From assembly GCA_011316305.1 (NCBI GenBank), contig SAUG01000103.1, forward strand, positions 220,957 to 284,956: a DNA stretch of 64,000 nt, given 5' to 3'. Source of the DNA: Rusavskia elegans. Taxonomy: Eukaryota; Ascomycota; Lecanoromycetes; Teloschistales; Teloschistaceae. This document shows, one piece after another, positions 26,507 to 37,359 of the stretch. Numbering within the stretch: position 1 is the first letter of the stretch; every line of letters starts with the position of its first letter. Both the position numbers and the translations under genes were made by a program. The notes beneath the pieces are model-generated. The model was not told where the DNA came from. It saw only the letters and a list, made by a program, of their open reading frames with translations, and ran no database searches.

Positions 26507-26690
26507 ATAACGAAGTTAAATATAGATAATAATTGGGTTTATAGAAATTGATTGTTCTATAGAAAAGGCCTGCGGGTATAAAAAGTACGTATTAAAACCG
26601 TTATTCAATCTAACGAGCCGTACAAAATCTAATCGGGCAATTTATTATATATCTTTCGGCTTATAAAAGTTTGTTCTATAATACTGATCA
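26507..26690. mobile_element. Short insertion without RIP signature
   Basis: About 185 bp interrupting the SINE body between tgatc on both sides. Unlike its surroundings it contains CA and TG (ttgggtttatag, cctgcgggtata, ccgtacaaaatc). Its ends are weakly inverted (ttataacgaag versus ctataatac read in reverse). It resembles a miniature inverted-repeat element. No other copy is seen in the window. Confidence 0.4.
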
Positions 26691-27072
26691 GTTTAACGCT
26701 TCTAGTATTAAATTCTAAAAGATTAAAATCAAAATTCAAATAATTAAATCGCAATATTAATACTAATATTGTAAAAATATAATATAAAAATTCGAAACGA
26801 TTAAAAAAAGTAAAAATTAAAACTATAGATTTAAAAGAATCTACGATATTAAAAATTGAATATTAAATTTTACGAAAATTAAATATTTTAGTAATTAAAA
26901 TTTCTAATAAAATAAAAATTTAATACGAATAATATTTTTCTTTTTATTAATTAGTTTTACTTTTTAATAGATTTGTTTCTTGTATCTATCTACTACGTAC
27001 TTTTTTACTAAAATATCGATTTATAGAATAGAAACAATTAGCTATTATAGAAATAACTATAAATATATATAT

Positions 27073-27489
27073 GGCTTGGATGGCGTAGTAGTAAATTATA
27101 TAACTTGAACGTTTTACGAATCTAACGTTTTTTGAAATTAGCGGAGTTAAATCCGACGAATCGGGAATTCGAATCCCTCGAAAACTAATTAATACTTGAG
27201 TTTTTTCTATCGGCTAAATTGATTTTTATATAGAGTTTTTATATAGAAAAATTATAGTAGATTCTCTCGATTTAATCGAATGGGTCGTATTAAAATATAT
27301 TAATTAAAATTAAAATAATCACGGATTCTCTAATAGAGTTTTAATCCAAATTTAATTCTATCGAAAATTTTAAATTTATTGCGATAGAATATTAAAGAAT
27401 TTAAATAATTACGTAATCTATTTGGTTGGTACTTTTAGTATTAAATCGTAAAAGATTAAAATCAAAATATCCGATTGGTTAAACCGTAT
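27073..27489 (+). mobile_element. tRNA-derived SINE, copy 3
   Basis: The head ggcttggatggcgtagtag (A box intact) is followed by the B box in gggaattcgaatccctcg near 27,160. The body and end match the other copies. AT-rich direct repeats (ataaatatatat) flank both ends. Confidence 0.75.
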
Positions 27490-28447
27490 ATAAATATATA
27501 TTTTCAATGATTTTTACAATAATTTTTATTTTAAATATTTATTATTTAATTTATATCAATAGACTATAGATTAGATTTAAAAATTATTTTATATCTAATA
27601 TTTTCGATACTATTATTAAAGTAATCAAAGTAAAAATATTTATCTATTTATTTATTATACTCAATCAATCAATTTTGTAAACAATTTCGCTTTTATTTTA
27701 TTTTCGCTATTTCTATTATCGATTTTATAAATCGATTCGTTGAAACGAAAAATTTATAATATAATTAAAAAATATATTGCTATTTTTTTATTAGTATATT
27801 ATTAATATTTCATCAAATTTTAAATATTTATACGAAGTATATAATTTATAATATACTATTATTTTCTATTACGTCAATATAGAAATTTCAAATTTAATTA
27901 AAATATTTTTTGAAAAAATAGATAATTATATAATAATACGAATAAATTAATATTGAAAAATTACATTTTTAAATATATATTAATAGAATTATATCGTATA
28001 ATAAAAAGAAAAATGTTTTCCGAATTCGAATAATAATTTATATTAAAAATAAAATTTGAATTTTTTTTATTTATATTACCGTATAGAATATAAAATAGCT
28101 AGAAAAAAGCGACCGTCTATATTATCTATACAGATTTTTCCGATATATTTATAAATGAATGTAAAATAGATAATTATAGTCGAAATATTTTACTATCGAC
28201 AAAAAAGTTATTAGAAATAAAAAAAGCAAGCTATATTATTACTAATTAAAATAAATCCATTTTTTTTTTAAAAAAAAATAACGTTATAATTTATTCATTT
28301 ATATAGAAAAAATGATAAAATATATTTAATAAATATTATAATTTCTAATCACAAATGAATAAAATTTTATAAAATAAATTTATATTACTATTTTTCTTAG
28401 TATTTCTATTTATTCGAAGATTATTTATCTATATATTACTATTATAT
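27490..28447. other. AT-rich stretch with no recognised feature
   Basis: No gene and no match to the other repeats was seen. It is AT-rich but keeps CA and TG (for example aatcaatcaattttg, aatgaatgtaaaa), unlike the neighbouring repeats, so its AT content does not look RIP-made. Confidence 0.5.
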
Positions 28448-28890
28448 GGCCTGGATGACGCAGTAGTAAAACTACGTAATCTAAAAGTCCAACGGATCTA
28501 ACGTTCTATTTCGGAATTAGCAGAATTAAATCCGACGGATCGGAAATTCGAATTTTTCGAAAATTAATTTAATATTTAAATTTTTTCTATCGATTAAATC
28601 GATTTTTATATAGATATTTTTATATAGAGAAATTATATAGTAGATTTTATCGATCTAGTCGTATCGGTTCAATTAAAATAAATTAATAAAATTAAATAAA
28701 TTAATAGTTCTTTAAATAAAGTTTAGTCTAGATCTAGTTTTTTCGAAAATCCTAAATTTAAATTTTCGATTAAATATTAAAATTCAAATAATTACGTAAT
28801 CTAATCGATTAGTATTTCCAATATAAAATTATAAAAAACCAAAATAAAAGATCGGAAAAATTAAATTATATATATATATATTAGTATATT
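28448..28890 (+). mobile_element. tRNA-derived SINE, copy 4
   Basis: The head ggcctggatgacgcagtag is close to the inferred consensus. The B box region lies near 28,545 and the body is colinear with copy 2. The probable duplication is a tatattactattatat-like segment at both ends. Confidence 0.72.
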
Positions 28891-29088
28891 ATTATATAAA
28901 CTATAGATTAAAAATATTACGGCTACGAAATAAATATCGCGTTATATTATAATATTATATATTCTATAGCTATTTTATTAATATCGGATTTAAATTTTTT
29001 AATTATATAAAACGAAATATATTATTTAATATATATAGTATTTATATTGAAAATTTTATTACTATTATATTTATAATCGTATTTTATT

Positions 29089-29542
29089 TAGATTGGTTAC
29101 TTCGAATCGAATTTTCGTCGAATTCTATAATCCGATCCGATTTTTTAATAAGTCGAATCGGTTCGACCCGCTAAACGGTCAGATCCGAATCGAATCCGAA
29201 AATCCGATAAAAGCTCGCGAAACTTTTATTAATAATTAAATATAATATATATTAAATTATAAATTATAATATATTAATAATATATTTTAATAATATATTT
29301 AGTTTTACTAGAATCTTTCTAGCTAGCGTAGTTAATTAATTAAAATTTTTTTAAATAATTCGTATAATTTTAATATTAGAATTATATAAGTTATATAGAT
29401 TTAACGGATTAATTAAATCGGATCGGATTATATAATTCGGTTCGAAATTCGATTTCAATCGAACTATAGAATTTTCTAACTCGATTTAGATCGGGTCGGA
29501 TTAGTAAACTCGGATTTAAAATTCGACCCGACAGCCAGTCTA
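29089..29542. mobile_element. hAT-like non-autonomous element, 454 bp
   Basis: It begins TAGATTGGTTACTTCG and ends CGACAGCCAGTCTA. The perfect duplication attttatt is at 29,081-29,088 and 29,543-29,550. Confidence 0.88.
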
Positions 29543-29580
29543 ATTTTATTAATTTTTTAATAATTAGATCGTTTTTATAT

Positions 29581-30003
29581 ATACGATTTAATTATTCGGA
29601 TTTTTAATTTTAATTTTATATGATTTAAAATTGAAAATACTAGCCGATTAGATTACGTAATTATTTAATATTTAAAAATTTTTATTAAAATCTAAATTTA
29701 GAAATTACGAAAAAATTGGATTTAAACTAAATTTTAATTAGAAATTCTTAATTTATTTAACTTTATTAACTTATTTTAATTTAACTAATACGGCTAGACC
29801 GATATAATTAACGATATTTTCTCTTTATATATAAATTCTATATAAAAATCGATTTAATTAATAGAAAAAATATAAATATTAGATTAATTTTTAAAGGATT
29901 CGAACTTTCGATTTATCGGATTTAATTCTATTAATTCCGAAATAAAACGCTGGATCTATTAGATTTTCATTTTATATAGTTTTACTATTACGCTATTCAA
30001 ATC
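29581..30003 (-). mobile_element. tRNA-derived SINE, copy 5, 423 bp (minus strand)
   Basis: Full-length inverted copy. Its head is at the right end (29,991-30,003 reads as the reverse complement of a GATTTGAATAGCG head). It is flanked by a 15-bp duplication (agatcgtttttatat at 29,566-29,580 and aaatcgtttttatat at 30,004-30,018, one G/A difference). Long, variable duplications like this suit LINE-driven retroposition. Confidence 0.78.
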
Positions 30004-30464
30004 AAATCGTTTTTATATATTTTTATTATTTCGCTATTAATATATTTTCAGTTATAAAAAATTAATTTATTATTTCAAATTTTTAGAATCAATTGATATA
30101 TAGTAAAATTTTAAATATATAAAATCTAAAAATCTTTTATACTATTACGTAAAAAAAAATATAAATAATAAATATTCAACTAAAAATATTTGCTATAGAT
30201 ATTTAACTGCTATTAAATAACGTCGAATTAATATTTTATTAATTGTTAATATATTATTTAAAAATAAAAAATCATCTCTAAAATAGATTAGTAAAAGAGT
30301 AAAAGTTAATAGTATTTTTAAAGAGAAAGTTTCTTTTAAAAATGAGAATAGATATAGATTTTAGCTAAATCCGTTAAGTCCGTCTTGCAAAAGTAGATGT
30401 GAGCGTTGCAAAGGTGGCCAAATTGGACTAGTGTGTGTGGCGGTGGCTGTAGTACTCGCATGAG

Positions 30465-31964
30465 ATGAAAAAATGGTTCAAACCCATGGGAGATTTGTCG
30501 TGTCTTCTGGAAAATCGAGTGGAGCATATTCGTCATAACCTATCAAAGGAGGAGTGGAAGAGTTACGAGCTCTTCCAAAAAGAAGCCGAAAAGCTCCATG
30601 TCCTCGCTGAACACCATCTGTCTACAAGTCAGTACGACGCTACCAAAGAAATGCACGGCAAGAAGCGATCCAAGTAGGTGACGGCAGTTCATGGCGGTGG
30701 GGAATTTCGATGGTCGAAGACTTCCGGTTTTCATTCATGAAAACATATTGTTTTAGCATATCTTAAACAAGCATCCCTACGGTGCATCCTATCCTAAGCA
30801 GTTCTTGCCAGCTGTCCCCGAATTCGTCCACACCGTTCATTCCTCTTTCCAACTGAGTCCAAGGTACGTTGCAAGCGAGCGTATGTTCTTCCACTATTTT
30901 GCTACGTATAGATAACATCTGTGAGGGCAGTTTCACAATTCATTCAGATGGATACATACGCCACCCATGGTGCCAACACCAGAGGGCAATTCCAAGATAG
31001 GCAGTCAGAGGTTGCAGTTTCTCGTTGTGGGGGATTGGGTGAGTTAAGGAGCCGCCAGGCGCGGCTAATATGCGCCGTATTTTGCTATTGGATTCTCCCA
31101 TCTTCAAACATCAGATCCTCACACTTGCAAAATACAAAAGTGGACAATCAAACACTTGCATCATGAGCGAAGGATGTGAGGATCGCGGGGATGTGGATTG
31201 CGCGTGCACTGACGACAGTGTGAGTGAAACTTAACTTTCGACGAGACTCGATTAGCATGAAGCTTACATAGAATATACTAGCCACCACGGCATCACGATT
31301 CATCGCGCCAGTGGACTGAAAATGTCGACCGAAAACTTCGACGTCGAAAAGGTGATCAAAGGTGTAAGTTGCCAAGGCTTGGATATGCGTGTCTGGACTG
31401 CTTTACTGATCCGCAACGCAGGAAGACGGGCGGCGCCCACAGCTTGAGATGAGCTTGACGCCCGGTCCGGGCATGGGCACTGGCGTCAACTCAATTATGA
31501 GGGGAATGGATCCACGTTGCTAGAGCAACGCGGCCAAATGGGCGACAAACGTCGGCGAGTCGCATGAGAATCGGGTGGCACACAAGCAATATCTCCAGCA
31601 GGTTGAGAAGCTGCATTATCTTGTCGGGCACTTTGAGCAGACTCTCACAGAGCACGCCATCTGTGAGAAGTCGTGGCGCCAAGCGGCGATCATGCTTGGA
31701 TTTGCAGAAGCAACGGATGACGAACTAAACGAACTAAACTCGGAAACCGTCTAGCAGTCATCAGCGGAGGAATGAATGCCGAGGGTATTTCCCGAGGCGG
31801 TCAATTGGAAGGTTTTCGTTGAGAAGATCCCAGAGGCAGAGTTGTAGGAGGAAATGCGTCATCTATTCCACGAACCACGTGAAGTCGTACTATCATCAAA
31901 AGACGATGGAACCCCATACCACCTTCTCGCAATTTACCATCAAGTCATGATTTTTGTCCATTGA
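30465..31964 (+). pseudogene. Broken six-exon gene at the repeat border, product unknown
   Basis: Proposed exons: 30,465-30,677, 30,757-30,863, 30,948-31,038, 31,115-31,217, 31,272-31,363 and 31,422-31,964. Every intron is 52-84 nt with GT and AG ends, and all phases agree, giving about 382 codons. Exons 2-5 are open. There are five in-frame stops: TAG at 30,675, 31,521, 31,752 and 31,845, and TGA at 31,773; sequence on both sides of each still reads like protein. TAG can arise from CAG and TGA from CGA by C-to-T change, and the repeat block begins only about 120 bp upstream, so RIP leakage is a plausible cause. I recognise no family. Alternatives are a shorter functional gene ending at 31,521, or non-coding sequence. 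Confidence 0.45.
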
Positions 31965-32948
31965 GCCAGTATCATTATGAACCACTGGCATCTATTAGCC
32001 TTCGAACCTTTTCTTCTGCTGGACCTATATCAAGAAACAGAGAGTAGATGATATGATGTGAAGTCGGAGCGGGACGAAAGCACTCGGACAACTGCTGACT
32101 AATCAACCCTCTTGGCCCACCTCCTCTTCTGCGCTAGATTACTCATGTCCCTAGATCCTCGCATTCCAATGTACTCTAAAACCTTGCAGGCCAGAAGCTT
32201 TGCGTCAGTCGGTCTTGAGCATTCGTCTTACTCCGTTCTACTCGAGTAAATCTGGAATCTATTGTTCATGCACGTGTGACTGGAGACATTATTCATGTTC
32301 CGACGTAGAATGACCTTCCAAGCGATGCGCGACCGCCGCTCTGCGTTTCCTCGTCTTGTAACATTGATAACCTGACCAGGAAGATGCAGGAGGTATGATG
32401 GCCGGCAGAGGTCTTTATCTCTTCGTCTGCTAGCGCGCTCCCTCGGCCCTCCCAATTATCTTGTTGTGTCCAGGTCAGTTGCATGTGGACAGGCACACAG
32501 TGACATCCTAACAATCGTTACAACGATATCCTTCATCGAGGTACCGGCTGCTGTACGCCCCATATCGCGATTGATCGTTGACACGACTTCACCTGTCATG
32601 ACAAGTCTGATCGGCATTTTAGCAGACGAATGGATACATCCATGGGTTGAAGCCTCCGCTGCCGTGCTCACTGAAGCGTAGACATTACCTCTGTCCCATT
32701 TGAGGAGTGCATCCTGGACTCCGTTGATGGTAGGCATACGCTACGTTGCTGTGGGTCTCTATGTGTAGCTTTCCTCACTGGCTTGATATAGGATTCAGCG
32801 CCCCAAGCTACAGTTGAACGTCCCATTGCTTTTATCAACATCCTAGTCACATTCTGTGTCCTGATCATCATCTATCATGCATCCACCTAGAGAACGTCTT
32901 AGAGAGCTTGAAAATTTCTGTCAACCCCACGAGCCCGCAATATACCAT
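31965..32948. other. Intergenic, nothing recognised
   Basis: Several overlapping short open frames exist on both strands (the longest about 90 codons near 32,456-32,737). None has splice-consistent extensions or a recognisable motif. It holds the 3' flanks of the broken gene and of the CRAL-TRIO gene. Confidence 0.5.
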
Positions 32949-34838
32949 CTAGCGTATTACTGCCAGCTCTTCTCTCCTTTCTTTCCCTCCTTGACTGCCG
33001 ACAGCGACAGCCATCTTGCTTCCGTCGCCCGTCTCGACCCACTTGATTGGACCTTTGGGTAGCTTGTTGTCCGACGACCCGGATTTCCATACCAGTCTTC
33101 GAGCAATGATGGGGTCGAGACTGTATGGCATCCCTGGTTCATATTGAAACTGCCCTCCAAATCTGGTGGGAATGTCTGCCACGTCAATGAACTCTTTCAG
33201 AGTCGACAATACTTCTCCTTGAGGGATAATCTGCAATTTCTCAACAGTCCCGGGGTCGACCCATTTTTTGATCCAACCCCAGATTGTGGAAAAGTACGAT
33301 GGAGCACCGATAAGCTGCAGCACAGAGGTCAACCCCTTGCACCACAGCTTTCTCGTGGCGGTGAACTTACAAAGACACGGTCGAGGATCTCGGGATAATT
33401 TCCCGACAGCAACCGAGCCAGATCCTGCACGTATGCTCTCATATTCCATACTTGACGAATTCCTATGCCGGTGATATCAACAAGCTGCAGCGTCTTGTGC
33501 ACTGGATCTGGCCCGCCAGCCGTTCCGGAACACAACGGCATTACGAATCGAGTCAAGCTGTCATACACAACGAAGGATCTCAAGAGCTCTGGGGACACGG
33601 CATGCTCCGACGAATCCTTGGTCTGCATTCCATAGATCGTCGCCGATGCCAGTCTGTAGGCGTTCATGGATTTGGAGTCGAGCTTGCCAAAGTCGAAGAT
33701 GCAGATCGGAAGACCTCGCTTGTCACGTCGACCAACCCAGTGAGGGTACTGTTACCGACTTGATCAAACGTGCTCCGACAAGGAGATGGATATGGAGAGA
33801 AGGACAAAGTAAACTACGCACCAGCTTCCGAGTCTCCTCGTAATCGTCAACGTCCATGCAATCGAAGAATCTCAAAACCTTGCTGGCGTTACGGGTTTCG
33901 TGAGCTTCTTGGTATTGGTTGTAAGCTCCGTGGATATCACATTTTCGAGCGGTAAAGAAGCGGCTGCAAGTCGATTAACTCTGGACAGGGGACACAAAAT
34001 TCATGGCTAGCGTGACTGACAATAAGGTGACTTCATCGTTCACGCCCTCCTGCGAGTCTTCCTTCCCAAGATCAGCTGGTCGATCGAGGAGGCCGTTGTT
34101 GGCACATAAATTGCAGAATGTCTGGAAAGCCGTCTGAGCTGATACCGGAAGCAAGTCAAGGACCCGAGTCGATCCGTTTGACTGAGACCTGTTGCTCTGG
34201 CTAGTGGAAGATTGTCGTCGTGTGCTTTGCGGCGGTGTTGCAGCTCCAGGCGTGGAAACTTTCGCTGCCTCCTCGAAGGTCTTCTTGTTTCGCTCCGATT
34301 CCTGCTCCCAGGAGACCTGCTTGCTCTTGTTACTTCCACTATCGGAACCGGTCTTACCGCTGTGGAAGCTGTCTGCCGATGAGCTTTCTTGAGAAGTCAC
34401 CCTGAGTGCTGACTTGGGTCTAATGAGCAAGGATGGTGTTCGCCGTTCCCGAATCGGAGTTTCAATGTCAATGGTCTCTTCTGGAATTGCCTCAGGACGT
34501 CGATGATATTGATGTATGATCGGCTTGCCGACTTTCTGGCTCAATTCATCCTCGCCGCCGAGCTCAATGAGCGCAAACTGTCTTTCCTCTCTAACGAGCA
34601 TCACTTCATTAACTTGGACCGCGGCATCAAGATAGCCCAGAATGGACGCTTGCTCGCCGCAGCTGGTCCCGGCATCTCTGGTCAGTGCTTTCCCACCACG
34701 CTGGTTGGTTTTTTCTGAGGTTGTCGCTGACCGATCAAGCTTGATTCTGATGGTCGATATCAATCGTCTGACATTCTCAAATAACATTACGAAGGCTACA
34801 TCAAACAGCATCGATAATACAACCCACGAAAAGAGCAT
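32949..34838 (-). CDS. Sec14-like CRAL-TRIO domain protein
   Basis: Exons on the minus strand: 34,838-34,021, 33,963-33,822, 33,748-33,371 and 33,314-32,949 (introns of 57, 73 and 56 nt, phases consistent, about 567 residues from the first ATG). The C-terminal 300 residues form the lipid-binding fold. An N-terminal CRAL-TRIO segment reads RFFTARKCDIHGAY; it is followed by DVDDYEETRKL, WVGRRDKRGLPICIFDFGKL, a QLVDITGIG core strand, NYPEILDRVFLIGAPSYFSTIW and a C-terminal FGGQ motif. Sec14 family proteins exchange phosphatidylinositol and other lipids between membranes. The N-terminal about 270 residues are mostly Ser/Gln-rich and probably disordered, preceded by a strongly hydrophobic stretch. 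The frame stays open upstream to 34,988 but without another ATG, so the start is uncertain and an upstream exon is possible. Confidence 0.82.
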
Positions 34839-35976
34839 CACGATCAAAGAGCCAGCGATCACAGCTGGTACAACAAACAAATGGTGGCAGTCCTGGGTCG
34901 GGCTATGGCAACGGCCCAGCGGATCAGAGCCTCTCGTCAATAACTGCAACCGCCAGTCCCATAGGATTGTGCCACCACGTTCTGCCAACCGATGAATATC
35001 AATTGGACTCTCGTCTCAAATCCCCCGGTCTGGCGGCTTTTCGATAGGTTCCCAGAAGCGATCATTGGAGACACTCGGTCTTACGTGGCAACTGTGGGTC
35101 ATTGTACCATCGCGGATGGAACAAGAGTACAGTCCTAACTTTAGAACCTCTGCCACGCACTGCTCCTGTAAGCACACGTCTATTACCCAGCCAGTGTCCT
35201 TGTAAAACACGCTGGCAGTCACGCCGTAGGACCACTTACGACGCATGCACTCGATCGAGTAAACGCCATCGCACGGGTGGCGTCACAGCTTGCGACACCC
35301 CTCTGATAACCATGAAGCACCATGGCCGCGGGACGGATACGAGATTCTAGAGCCTGCGATGAGCTTCGTGACGCACGGGACAACCAGACATACGGATAGG
35401 GGAGAAGCAGAAAGGGACTCTACTCGTACGAAACGATACTGCACGCTTCTACTATATGCCGATAGGAGCCTTTCTCTTCTAGCATTTCCTGCTTGTGGAC
35501 GCGAGGTGTGAGACACAGTAATATTCATCTTGCAGTATACGGATTGGGATACGATTCGCGAGTAGCCGAACCTCATGCCAATGCTCCTCTGGTAAATGCG
35601 AGCGAGTGAGCCGATTCATGTGTGATGGCACCGGACACCGGACATGCAAGGGTATGTCAGTGGCACCTGGAAGTTCCTCGGACTTGAAAATTCGGCCGGA
35701 AGGCGGGCGATATCATCCGATTTGAAACACAGTCCAAGCCGGGAACAGTTCTGGTGGAAATCGGTAATGGTTTGCATCTTGCATCAGAGCGGGCAAGTCA
35801 ATGTAGAACGTTTGTGAAAGACATCTCGATTTGATTCACTACTAGCGTTCGAGCCATCTGTCCATTCTTTCAACCCGAGACCATTCTATTTTTTTTTCAA
35901 TCAGATAGATCCTTCCAGCACATCTCGACCCCTATGATTCGATTTGCCACCCCCTATTCTCACTGCCCGCACATCT
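34839..35976. other. Intergenic, upstream of the CRAL-TRIO gene
   Basis: No gene recognised. It contains the promoter side of the CRAL-TRIO gene and the 3' flank of the terpene synthase, both on the minus strand. Short open frames lack ATG-supported, splice-consistent structure. Confidence 0.5.
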
Positions 35977-37359
35977 TCAAACCTTCTCCTGATACCTCTC
36001 AGTCCTCCAACTCCACCACTCATTACCCCCCAACACGAGTTCCAAGCCTTCCAGATAATCTTCCAAGTCCTTCGAAACACCTTTCTTTTCCATCCTCTCC
36101 TTCACCAGCTGCTGGTGTCGAACCTCCCATTCTCGACACAGTACCCAGAGGACCCGTTTACTTGCCTTGTAATTCAATTCGGTATCGTTCGCGAGTGCTT
36201 GCGTCATGTTGAGAATGTGCGCACCTTCTGCCTCGGGAGCGAGCCGTAGGGCGCGGAGTTCCTTGTCGAAGCTGAGGATATCGTTGACGGTGACACCGAG
36301 GAGGGCGTACGTGGTGTGGATATCAGAGATCGAGGCAATATCGGCAGGGGTGAGGTGAAGAGCTTGCGAGAAACGGATGACTGCGGCAACGAAACTGCGC
36401 GATGAAGAGATATGGTCAGGAGAGGGTTGACGGAGTCGAAGAAGTTGAAAAAAAGGGGGAAAATACAAAAATACATGGACGGTATTGCCGCGACGCCTTT
36501 TTCGTGTTCTTTTTCTTCTTGTGCTCTTAATGTGATGGGCGTAGAAGAGTTTGAGTCCAAGATTGACAAAAATGATCGAAGGCACGACGGGGTCGAGAGA
36601 CGCAGGAGGCAGCAAGTGTAGGGATCAGGACAAACTCACGCGATGCCGGCCTCCTTGGCCCGATGCTTCAATAGACTACCCAGATCCGGGCACTTCATCC
36701 TCGCCTCGTCGACTTGCGCCGTGATACATAGCAAGGCCCCTTGCCAGACTACCTCCGTGAGCTCCGGATCAGTGGCACGCATGCTCTTCCAGATATCGTA
36801 GGTCATCCATTCATAAGGGTCGTTGCGGTCAGGGAGGGCTTTGCCGAGCGCGATGGGGGTGAGACGTTTGTAGAACGCTTTGCCTTCCGAGAGGGACATG
36901 GTCTCTGCTACGTCTGCAATGCGGGGAAAAGGAGTGGTTAAATACGAGCATTCGTTTCGAGTTGGTATCAAAAGAGAGCAGCCAGAACAGAAAATTGTAA
37001 CAATGGACGAGTGTGAAGGGTTAAGTCCTCACATATCCAGTGCGCCCCCTCTGGATGGAAGGAAAGAATAAGGATAAGAGGACAGGAGAGGACGTACCAT
37101 CCAGCAAGAACAACAACGTGTTCACTCTGACAGCATCGAAGATCCTGTCATCCCTCGCATTCGGCAAGGCTAAACAGGCCCAGCGATTCGTCTCTGATCT
37201 CAAGAATTTCTGCCCAGTCGCTTTGTCCTTCCAGGGCCAGTTCTTGAAGAAATATTCGTCGAGCTCGGCACAAACTCGGTCTGCTTTGGGATGGCATTTG
37301 ATAGCGAAGATTGTCGGAGGCGGCTTGTCTGCTGGAACGTATGCTCGCTGCTTACGCAT
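35977..37359 (-). CDS. Class I terpene synthase
   Basis: Minus-strand exons: 37,359-37,098, 36,913-36,640 and 36,394-35,977. Introns of 184 and 245 nt are phase-consistent and give 317 residues. Class I cyclases ionise a prenyl diphosphate with Mg2+ held by two motifs, and both are present. The aspartate-rich motif DDVAE forms exactly across the first splice junction (FLLD then DVAE), and the NSE/DTE motif is NDILSFDKE. Upstream NRWACLALPNARDDRI and downstream KRVLWVLCREWEVRHQ are typical of fungal aristolochene-synthase-like enzymes. A second in-frame ATG at 37,443 would add 28 residues. The product cannot be predicted; family habit suggests a sesquiterpene from farnesyl diphosphate. A GGPP synthase lies 2.4 kb away. 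Both introns are longer than others here, and the second is open by chance. Confidence 0.88.

Larger units (their letters stand above)
24790..26751 (+). mobile_element. tRNA-derived SINE, copy 1, split by nested insertions
   Basis: The head (gacttgaatggcgtagtagta) and first half of the body run to 25,041. The rest of the body resumes at 26,402 after a hAT-like element inserted with duplication tagattac. The 3' half is interrupted again by a short non-RIP insertion at about 26,507-26,690, then ends in the shared aaaagattaaaatc motif. Boxes A (TGGCGTAGTAG) and B (ttcgaatc) are readable. Confidence 0.7.
1..30340. repeat. RIP-degraded AT-rich transposon block
   Basis: This block is AT-rich, has no intact gene, and shows very few CA or TG dinucleotides, abundant TA, and persisting CG (many short runs such as tcggatcgg). 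In ascomycetes this is the signature of repeat-induced point mutation acting on CpA during the sexual cycle. Every long repeat inside it that can be aligned by eye differs from its sister copy mainly by C/T and G/A. Reading frames of transposon proteins are recognisable only if TAG and TAA are read as former CAG, TGG or CAA. The right edge, near 30,340, is abrupt: base composition returns to normal within about 50 bp. Confidence 0.9.

Noticed and set aside
24790..30003. Functional tRNA genes
   Set aside because: The heads have pol III boxes, but lack a proper anticodon stem and continue into a shared 300-bp body; they are SINE heads, many with mutated boxes.
36395..36639. Extra coding segment inside the terpene synthase
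   Set aside because: The frame is open through this interval, but splicing it out joins AGIA to FVAAVIRFS in phase and matches the family, whereas the translated interval looks unrelated.
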